Part shown: positions 6,897 to 12,124 of the stretch, one piece after another
How positions within the stretch are numbered: the first letter of the stretch is position 1
Layout: each line of letters opens with the position of its first letter
Source: Nitrospirota bacterium
Lineage (GTDB): Bacteria; Nitrospirota; Thermodesulfovibrionia; Thermodesulfovibrionales; SM23-35
NCBI GenBank assembly: GCA_040754395.1
Contig: JBFMCL010000001.1
Location: forward strand, 1-39,633
Length of the DNA: 39,633 nucleotides
Direction: 5' to 3'
The notes under the pieces: model-generated
The model's input: only the letters and a program-made list of their open reading frames with translations
Databases searched by the model: none
What the model was told of the DNA's origin: nothing
Made by a program: the position numbers and the translations under genes

Positions 6897-6925
6897 TTGA
6901 CACTATGTACCAATTAAGGTACATT
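6897..6925 (+). promoter_or_regulatory. Promoter with overlapping operator palindrome
   Basis: TTGACA (6897-6902), a 17-base spacer and TACATT (6920-6925) form a good promoter. A 7-bp-arm palindrome ATGTACC-N6-GGTACAT (6905-6924) fills the spacer and reaches into the -10 box. A dyad in that position is the usual operator of a self-repressing HTH protein, here the gene starting at 6940. Confidence 0.65.
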
Positions 6926-6939
6926 ACTTCGAGTTAATT

Positions 6940-7221
6940 ATGAAAAGAAAACGTCTCGGCAGCAATTTTGACGATTTTCTTCGGGAACAGGACATGTTCG
7001 CCGGAGCGGAAGCAGTTGCGGCAAAACGTGTGCTCTCCTTTCAGATCGAAAAGGAGATGAAAAGAAAGGGCTTAACGAAGGTTCAAATGGCGACCAAGAT
7101 GCGGACGAGCCGGACAGCCGTGGATCGTCTGCTTGACCCGGAGAATGGCTCGGTCACGTTAAATACGCTGGAGAAGGCCGCACTTGTACTCGGCAAGAAA
7201 TTGAGTATCAGGATAGGATAG
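6940..7221 (+). CDS. XRE-type helix-turn-helix protein, probable orphan antitoxin
   Basis: This 93-residue protein has a C-terminal Cro/CI-type helix-turn-helix (about residues 38-85). It contains the pattern MKRKGLTKVQMATKMRTSRTAVDRLLDPENGSVTLNTLEKAALVLG, in which TKVQMATKM and TSRTAVDRLL are the two helices. The N-terminus resembles antitoxin-type regulators found next to RelE/HigB-like toxins. No toxin gene is present: the 170 bp upstream carries only the promoter and the bases downstream run straight to the PIN gene on the other strand. The palindrome over its promoter suggests negative autoregulation. It could instead be a stand-alone regulator of the island. Confidence 0.75.
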   Translation: MKRKRLGSNFDDFLREQDMFAGAEAVAAKRVLSFQIEKEMKRKGLTKVQMATKMRTSRTAVDRLLDPENGSVTLNTLEKAALVLGKKLSIRIG

Positions 7222-7271
7222 AAAATCCCCTTGCCCGTTCTTTCTATTTTTTTTCATATTGAGGGATGAAG

Positions 7272-7694
7272 TCAGTATTTTTCAATGAATTCCCGCGGTG
7301 TGACGATCTCAAGGGCAAAGGGTAATTCCTCTATTTCAAGCAGATCCTTATCGCTGGTTATCAGAAGCCCTGCTTTTGCAGCAATACAGCATTCAAGCAG
7401 AATGTCATCCTCAGGATCTCTGCAGACCGATACTTTTTCTGTAGGGTAGACCATCTTTGCGTTTGTAACAAAGGCAGCTATGCCGGCAATAAGAACCTTC
7501 AACTGTTGATGGTTGATCTTCCCCTGTTCTACAAGTTTTAAAGGAGTATCGCGATATTCTTCGAGGAGGACTGGTGATACATAGATGTCTGCCTCTTTAA
7601 ACACCTTTTTGACTGCCTTTTCCGGAATGCCGCCAAAAGCGAACGCCGAGACAAGGACACCGGTATCAATAACTACTCTATTTCTTTTTTCCGT
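7272..7694 (-). CDS. PIN-domain toxin (putative toxin family COG1569), start codon abnormal
   Basis: The reading frame encodes a complete PIN-domain RNase. It runs from VVIDTGVLVSAFAFGG (first catalytic Asp, 7667-7665) through SPVLLEEY (Glu) and CRDPEDDILLECCIAAKAG to LLITSDKDLL (further Asp residues), about 140 residues in all, the usual length. No ATG, GTG or TTG precedes the catalytic Asp: the frame is closed by TAA at 7709-7707, and the first standard start is a GTG at 7604, which would remove the first acidic residue. A GGAG about 8 bases before an ACG (7694) makes non-standard initiation, coupled to the antitoxin, one option. A lost ATG and a dead gene is the other. The frame overlaps the antitoxin end by 17 bases. 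Confidence 0.7.
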   Translation of the reverse strand, partial: TEKRNRVVIDTGVLVSAFAFGGIPEKAVKKVFKEADIYVSPVLLEEYRDTPLKLVEQGKINHQQLKVLIAGIAAFVTNAKMVYPTEKVSVCRDPEDDILLECCIAAKAGLLITSDKDLLEIEELPFALEIVTPREFIEKY

Positions 7695-7866
7695 AAGCCT
7701 TTCTCCTTACAGCCTTCACGGCATTTTCAACGTCTTTCACTGTCAGCTTTGTCTTTTTAAAAGCCTCACCCGCTACCCTGAAAGCAGCATCAAGCCTATC
7801 CTCAGGAGACAGGACCGAAAGAATATAATCTTCAGGATTAATCTTTTTTACCGTACTTACAGACAT
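7678..7866 (-). CDS. Antitoxin partner of the PIN toxin
   Basis: This 62-residue basic protein (SVSTVKKINPEDYILSVLSPED...ENAVKAVRRKAYGKKK) is encoded immediately upstream of, and overlapping, the PIN toxin frame on the same strand, the standard order for such modules. The start is the ATG at 7866, because GGAGGT lies 6 bases before it. An ATG at 7884 lies upstream of that Shine-Dalgarno and would place it inside the coding region. The lysine-rich C-terminal end fits an antitoxin that wraps the toxin. The DNA-binding part is not obvious. The family assignment rests mainly on context. Confidence 0.75.
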   Translation of the reverse strand: MSVSTVKKINPEDYILSVLSPEDRLDAAFRVAGEAFKKTKLTVKDVENAVKAVRRKAYGKKK

Positions 7867-8088
7867 ACAAACACCTCCGTTCACGATGTTATGATTTATT
7901 CTATATCAAATATCTATTAAAGTCAGCATCAGATATGGTAAAGGGAAAGGTGTGCCCGCTCACCCGCCCGCCACTCACAGTCACAGGGTTAATCATATTC
8001 CCCCATCGCGCGGGCATTCAGCTTGATATCCTGTCATACCCCTTTGCACTACAAGCACCATAGTGCCAAAGTCAGAAGTGCAAAAAGG

Positions 8089-8370
8089 TCAGAGAGAACG
8101 ATGGAAACTCCACAGGAGTTTCCCAACCTCAGATAAAAGATTTTCAATGTGGTCTGAATCGGTTTTGAAATAGCCGAGGCGTTTTGAGAAATTAAAGAGA
8201 TACTCAGTCTCCGCATGAGACCCGAGGGCAATGCTGATGAAATGTTGCAGCTCTTTTTTACTTTTGCGTGCGTAGCCCTCCACTACATTTGTCGGTATAG
8301 ACAGAGCCGCCCTTCTCATCTGTGAAGTAAGACCAAACATCTCAAAGATGTCATGGGGGGAGGTGGACAC
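8089..8370 (-). CDS. Four-helix-bundle protein (23S rRNA-intervening-sequence type), 5'-truncated
   Basis: The 93 residues contain the family core EMFGLTSQMRRAALSIPTN, VVEGYARKSKKELQHFISIALGS and a normal C-terminus. The usual first 25 or so residues (the FKDLxVWQKA-type first helix) are missing. The reading frame opens with GTG in a repeated GTGTCCAC sequence and an in-frame TAG lies just before it, so the gene was cut at its 5' side. A shortened product could still be made from the GTG, but no Shine-Dalgarno is apparent. Family members are found in 23S rRNA intervening sequences and scattered in many genomes; their function is unknown. Its position next to the tRNA-Thr end of the micro-island agrees with a rearranged region. 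Confidence 0.75.
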   Translation of the reverse strand: MSTSPHDIFEMFGLTSQMRRAALSIPTNVVEGYARKSKKELQHFISIALGSHAETEYLFNFSKRLGYFKTDSDHIENLLSEVGKLLWSFHRSL

Positions 8371-8450
8371 TATGTGGACACTTTTTCACCGGTTTCAAAA
8401 AAGAAGAAAACTTCGATACCTCCAAAACCTGCTGTTATCAAAGGAAAAAG

Positions 8451-8525
8451 TGGAGCCGGTGGGGAGAGTCGAACTCCCGGCCAGCTGATTACGAATCAGC
8501 TGCTCTGCCTCTGAGCTACACCGGC
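8451..8525 (-). tRNA. tRNA-Thr(CGU)
   Basis: A full cloverleaf folds on the minus strand. The 7-bp acceptor is GCCGGTG/CACCGGC, the D arm GCTC/GAGC, and the anticodon arm GCTGA/TCAGC with loop TTCGTAA, giving anticodon CGU. A 5-nt variable loop and the T arm GGGAG/CTCCC with TTCGACT follow. The CCA end is encoded after a U discriminator. The 3' half is duplicated at 6327-6362, so the gene looks like the integration site of the neighbouring island. Confidence 0.95.
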
Positions 8526-8686
8526 ATATGATAGGTCACTGCGGAACCGGGAAACCGGGTACGGAATTATTTGCGGAACGCAGGGTTCTTCGTCCGTCAT
8601 TGATTCTAATGCATTTCACGGACACCTTGCAAGCAGCCCATACATGCAATGCACACTATGACATATTAACCTCCGTGGAAAAAAAG

Positions 8687-8709
8687 AAGGCCGCCTGGCT
8701 GGCGGCCTT
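8687..8709 (-). terminator. Intrinsic terminator downstream of the porin
   Basis: A 9-bp G-C-rich stem (AAGGCCGCC at 8687-8695 with GGCGGCCTT at 8701-8709) has a 5-nt loop. On the minus strand it is followed by CTTTTTTTCC, so it should stop porin transcription. Confidence 0.8.
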
Positions 8710-8758
8710 TGCAGAAAAAAACCCAGGAGATGCGTCTTTCGTGAGAGGAGGGTTAACC

Positions 8759-8780
8759 GGGACCGCTTTGCAGCGGTCCC
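8759..8780 (-). other. Stable hairpin in the porin 3' untranslated region
   Basis: A 9-bp stem (GGGACCGCT/AGCGGTCCC) closes on a 4-nt loop that reads GCAA on the minus strand, a stable GNRA tetraloop. No U-run follows, so it is more likely a 3'-end stabilising structure than a terminator. Confidence 0.5.
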
Positions 8781-8830
8781 TTCACGAAAAACATCTTCAG
8801 ATTCCGGGAAAGATTTTTCTCATGCTGTGC

Positions 8831-10387
8831 TTAGAAACTGACATTCACCTCGAAATACGGCCATGAATGGTGCTGGTATCGGGAGCTTCCCAGAACAGAG
8901 AAACTCTGTCCGCTTTCCCTGTCATGTTTGGCATACAGGAAATCCATATAGCCGACCCGGAAGCGCACATTCGGCTTGAAATAGTAGTCATAGTAAATAT
9001 CCCAGATCTGGGCGTTGAACGGATAAAAGCCCACGGTGCCCTTGCCGGAAGGATCATAGAAGTAGTTTCCAGCCGGCGACAATACTGTTCCCTTTCTTCT
9101 GAACCCGCGGTAGTTGAACGGATTTATCCATGCATCGCTGCCGTCGGCAAACTCGACAGTCAGCTGCTGGGTAGGAGTGATAAGATCACCGGTATTGAAG
9201 CCTGCAAACCAAATATGTCCCGAGTAATCCTTGCCATTCACAATCTGCACATTGCCGGTGCCGCCTGGCCTAAAGCTGTGCCCGGGAACTCTGAATTCAC
9301 TGTGGTAATAGGCACCATACAGCTGGAAGCCCAGGAGCTGTGTATCCACATATGCGCCGGTCAGCATATAGTTGGTATTCAGGTCAGGAACATAACTCAG
9401 TTTGGATGTGTTGGGCATATGCCAGTCGGATATGGATAGTGCATTCAGAATAATCTCGGTATCCTTGCCCACTTTGACCTGTGCCTGTGCAAGGATTGCA
9501 TCGGCATCAGTCTTTGTCTTTTTATCATCTGTGTTGACCAGTTTGTATTCATCGTATTTCAGATACCCGATAATGATTGCCGTCGTATCTTTTACCTTAG
9601 ACTCGTATGTCTTGAGTGTCGGGGCTTTTCCCGGTTCACTCTGTTTTCCCCAAAGCCTTGTCGATGTCCAAGGGAGGGTTACGGTATCAAAAGGCGTCTC
9701 CGGAGCGCTCCATACGAGTAATGTTCCATCAATCTCGGAATCAATAAACAGTCTCGGGAAAAGGGTGCGCGCCTGACGCTGTGGTGCTCCATCCATACCG
9801 GGGAGACGTCCGACATACCAGGTGCTGTTGATCCAGGGGAGTTTCAGTGTCATGTATGCCTGCTCAAACCGTGCATTCATATCATGTCCGATGCTGGATT
9901 CGAACGAGTTCGGCTTGTTAAACGGATCAGTGGCAGAGGTATCATATGAACCCCACCTTTTGTTCATGGTCAGACGGGCATACACATCAACCCAGTCTTG
10001 TACAGCCTCGACGTGAGCATTTAACCTGATTCGGAGAGGAAATGATGTATCATCTCTGAATTTGAGGTCACGATTCGGCTGTCCGGCTCCATAGAAATTT
10101 CTGTCTGTTGACGCATTTTCATGTACAATACGGAACCGTGATTCTCCCCCGAATGCAATACGGTCTTTCAGTGTTTTCTTCTCAACCTTTTCAACCTTCT
10201 TTTCAGTCTCGGCAGCCTTTGTCGCTGTCTCGGTCTGCTTTTTCTCCAGCTCGTCGATTCTCTGCATCAGTCTCTCGACCTCTTTCTTCAGCTGTTCCAG
10301 TTCCGGTTTTGGGCCAGCCAGGGCTGGAAATGCTGAGAGGCACAAGAGAAAGATGAAGGCTAACATTACTACCCCTGCTTTTTTCAT
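8831..10387 (-). CDS. DUF3373-type outer-membrane beta-barrel porin
   Basis: This 518-residue exported protein has a signal peptide (MKKAGVVMLAFIFLLCLSAFPALA, cleavage after ALA) and a coiled coil at about residues 25-70 (ELEQLKKEVERLMQRIDELEKKQ and an EKKVEKVEKK run). A long beta-barrel rich in alternating aromatic strands follows and ends EVNVSF with a C-terminal Phe, as needed for BAM-dependent outer-membrane insertion. It resembles the DUF3373 porins of Nitrospirota and related anaerobes; the solute is unknown. The start is the ATG at 10387, because AGGAGG lies 7 bases before it; a GTG one codon upstream is the alternative. The gene has its own sigma-54 promoter about 110 bp upstream and ends at a strong terminator, so it is a single-gene unit under activator control. 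Confidence 0.85.
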   Translation of the reverse strand: MKKAGVVMLAFIFLLCLSAFPALAGPKPELEQLKKEVERLMQRIDELEKKQTETATKAAETEKKVEKVEKKTLKDRIAFGGESRFRIVHENASTDRNFYGAGQPNRDLKFRDDTSFPLRIRLNAHVEAVQDWVDVYARLTMNKRWGSYDTSATDPFNKPNSFESSIGHDMNARFEQAYMTLKLPWINSTWYVGRLPGMDGAPQRQARTLFPRLFIDSEIDGTLLVWSAPETPFDTVTLPWTSTRLWGKQSEPGKAPTLKTYESKVKDTTAIIIGYLKYDEYKLVNTDDKKTKTDADAILAQAQVKVGKDTEIILNALSISDWHMPNTSKLSYVPDLNTNYMLTGAYVDTQLLGFQLYGAYYHSEFRVPGHSFRPGGTGNVQIVNGKDYSGHIWFAGFNTGDLITPTQQLTVEFADGSDAWINPFNYRGFRRKGTVLSPAGNYFYDPSGKGTVGFYPFNAQIWDIYYDYYFKPNVRFRVGYMDFLYAKHDRESGQSFSVLGSSRYQHHSWPYFEVNVSF

Positions 10388-10500
10388 CACACATCCTCCT
10401 TTTTTGAAATAGATTTAATAAAAACAACTAATTATGAGACATACTGTGGTATCATGCGTAAATGCTTAGAATCTCATATCATTATGATCTTTTCATTTTA

Positions 10501-10516
10501 AGCAACGATTGTGCCA
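10501..10516 (-). promoter_or_regulatory. Sigma-54 (RpoN) promoter of the porin
   Basis: On the minus strand TGGCAC (10516-10511), five bases, then TTGCT (10505-10501) match the -24/-12 consensus with exact spacing. The predicted start of transcription is near 10490, giving a leader of about 100 nt before the porin ATG. Confidence 0.8.
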
Positions 10517-10570
10517 AGTTTATAAGTTACTGAAATAAAGAAACAAATTGGTTTTTTCACTGTGATTAAA

Positions 10571-10587
10571 TGCAATGAAATGATGCA
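10571..10587. promoter_or_regulatory. Candidate enhancer site A for the sigma-54 promoter
   Basis: A 17-bp imperfect dyad reads TGCA-N9-TGCA; its reverse complement matches site B at 14 of 17 positions. It lies about 55-85 bp upstream of the -24/-12 element. Confidence 0.55.
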
Positions 10588-10630
10588 CATAAAATGATAA
10601 ATATACATAAATATTATCAAAACTGGACAT

Positions 10631-10647
10631 AGCAACATTTCAATGCA
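10631..10647. promoter_or_regulatory. Candidate enhancer site B for the sigma-54 promoter
   Basis: AGCAACATTTCAATGCA is the second copy of the dyad seen at 10571-10587, with starts exactly 60 bp apart (about 5.7 turns). It lies 115-145 bp upstream of the promoter, a usual place for an enhancer-binding activator. Confidence 0.55.
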
Positions 10648-10668
10648 AGGCAACTTATTCTTGCGGGC

Positions 10669-11982
10669 CTAATATCCCGTGCGGAATCCGGTCTCGGAAA
10701 TCAGGTCTGGCGGCAGACCTTTTTCTAAAACTGCAGCAACCGGAGTTGAAGCCCGCAGAGACCGCGCCACCGCGATAAAAATCCCTTCGTACGCGATGCC
10801 GATATCAGCGATATATTCCCTTGCAGGATCAACGTCCATATACGTGCTTCCGATCCGTTCATGCACAGGAATTTCTGTGCAGCCGGCTGCCTCTGTCCTG
10901 TGAAGGTCAATTCCGGTAACATCATATAACCTGATCACAATGTCTCCGGGGAATATCCGTAATGTTTCCTCCCGCACCTCCCAATAGACAAAAAGCTTAT
11001 GCGGATCAACTGTCATGAGGGTAATGCTGTTTTCCCCGTACTCTGCCGGAAGGGTGCCGACGGGTATAGGCTGATACCCTGTCTCAACCTCATAAGGCAC
11101 TTCCTGTTCCGCTTTGATTTCATACGGTCTCGCCATTCCCATTGGTACAGAGGGTGGCTGCACCATCTGCTCAGGCATTTTCTTTATCGTTTCTGCAACC
11201 GGCACCTTTTTCACTTTTCCCACTTTTCTGTCAGAAATCTTTTTCTCAACCCCGGGCAGAACCTTTTCTTTTACAGTTTTTTTTGCTATTTTCTTTTTCT
11301 CAGGTTTCGGCGGCACGGCGATTCCCATGTCCGGCTTCTTAATCTGTGCTGCTTTCTTTTCAATGACGGGCTTTGTCGGTACTATCTTCTCTTCTTTTTT
11401 TACCGCAGTCTTCGGGGTAGTACCCCGCTTTGGTGCACGCTCTATCCGTGCCTTTGGCTTCTCTTTTTTTCGTACCTTTGCTTTCGTCCTTGCCTCAGCA
11501 TCTTTCTTCGCCTTAATCACCGCCGTACCCTTTGTCACAGCCCTGACCCGGCCCTCTTCCCTGACCTTTGTCGTTTTCTTTATTTTTACCTGCGTCTTTG
11601 CCTTTACTGTAGGAAGCGGCGTTTTTGCCTTTATTCCTGAAACCGGCTTTTGCGGTTTCTTCACCCGTGCTTTTTTCGCAGAAGCTGCTGTCTTTGCTGT
11701 GATCTTCCGCGAGATTTTTGAAACACTCTTCTTCTTTCTGCCTTTGTCCTTGTCTGTTTTCTTTACCTCTGTTTTTTTTCTGGCTGGCCCGGTCTTGCCG
11801 AACGATTTGCTTTTCCGTTTTTCCTCTGACGCATATTTTCCTTTTGCCTTTGCCTTGTCTTTGGTCTCTTTCTTTTTCGCCACTGCTTTTCGGGGAGCGC
11901 TCAGGGCCTGTCGTACCTGTTTCTCAAATTGTTTCCTTTTCTCCTTTTCACTCGCTTTTTTTGCAGATGTTTTTTTCTTCAT
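10669..11982 (-). CDS. DUF4912 protein with long histone-H1-like Lys/Ala-rich N-terminal region
   Basis: The 437-residue protein splits in two. Residues 1 to about 290 are an unstructured, extremely basic Lys/Ala/Pro/Thr repeat region (KKxxKAK, PKAR, TVKAKT runs), like bacterial histone-H1 analogues. The last 140 or so residues form a DUF4912 domain with ITLMTVDPHKLFVYWEV, DIVIRLYDVTG and YIADIGIAYEGIFIAVARS. DUF4912 has a beta-sandwich look and no known reaction. The basic region suggests nucleic acid or polyanion binding (inference). The start is the ATG at 11982, which follows GGGAGGGAGGGG; the upstream extension to 12087 would cross the promoter. It is flanked downstream by the sigma-54 porin control region. 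Confidence 0.8.
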   Translation of the reverse strand: MKKKTSAKKASEKEKRKQFEKQVRQALSAPRKAVAKKKETKDKAKAKGKYASEEKRKSKSFGKTGPARKKTEVKKTDKDKGRKKKSVSKISRKITAKTAASAKKARVKKPQKPVSGIKAKTPLPTVKAKTQVKIKKTTKVREEGRVRAVTKGTAVIKAKKDAEARTKAKVRKKEKPKARIERAPKRGTTPKTAVKKEEKIVPTKPVIEKKAAQIKKPDMGIAVPPKPEKKKIAKKTVKEKVLPGVEKKISDRKVGKVKKVPVAETIKKMPEQMVQPPSVPMGMARPYEIKAEQEVPYEVETGYQPIPVGTLPAEYGENSITLMTVDPHKLFVYWEVREETLRIFPGDIVIRLYDVTGIDLHRTEAAGCTEIPVHERIGSTYMDVDPAREYIADIGIAYEGIFIAVARSLRASTPVAAVLEKGLPPDLISETGFRTGY

Positions 11983-12010
11983 AGCCCCTCCCTCCCTGCA
12001 TTCTGCGGAT

Positions 12011-12039
12011 ATTGTACCTAAAATCTGAGGTAAAGTTAA
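12011..12039 (-). promoter_or_regulatory. Sigma-70 promoter of the DUF4912 gene
   Basis: On the minus strand TTAACT (12039-12034), a 17-base spacer and TACAAT (12016-12011) lie about 30 bases upstream of the ATG at 11982. This supports that start over the longer frame. Confidence 0.55.
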
Positions 12040-12124
12040 GGTATAAAACCAAAATTTAGCATACGTCGCGTGAACGGGACATTTCAATCTTCATGGTTGG
12101 TGCGTGACGGCTTTCAGTGTATGG

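Larger units (their letters stand above)
6327..8486. mobile_element. tRNA-Thr-bounded micro-island holding degenerate toxin-antitoxin genes
   Basis: The segment is bounded by direct 36-bp repeats made of the tRNA-Thr 3' end. It holds only small accessory genes: an orphan antitoxin, an orphan HTH regulator, an antitoxin/PIN toxin pair whose toxin lacks a normal start codon, and a 5'-truncated four-helix-bundle gene. No integrase or phage gene remains. This fits a collapsed integrative element. From 6363 to 6542 there is no gene that I can support. Confidence 0.55.
8527..8830. other. Intergenic region between tRNA-Thr and the porin gene
   Basis: No gene could be supported here. It holds two hairpins downstream of the porin. 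The open frame that crosses it on the plus strand overlaps both hairpins and the end of the porin gene and has no recognisable domain. Confidence 0.6.

Noticed and set aside
8759-8780. GCAA-loop hairpin as a terminator
   Set aside because: It has no U-run; the hairpin at 8687-8709 with a T-tract is the better terminator.
8528-8866. 112-residue frame between tRNA-Thr and the porin
   Set aside because: It spans the porin terminator hairpins and runs into the porin gene on the other strand; no domain.
11114-12028. 304-residue Phe/Ser-rich open frame on the plus strand
   Set aside because: It is the antisense of the Lys/Ala repeat of the DUF4912 gene; low-complexity coding leaves long open frames on the other strand.
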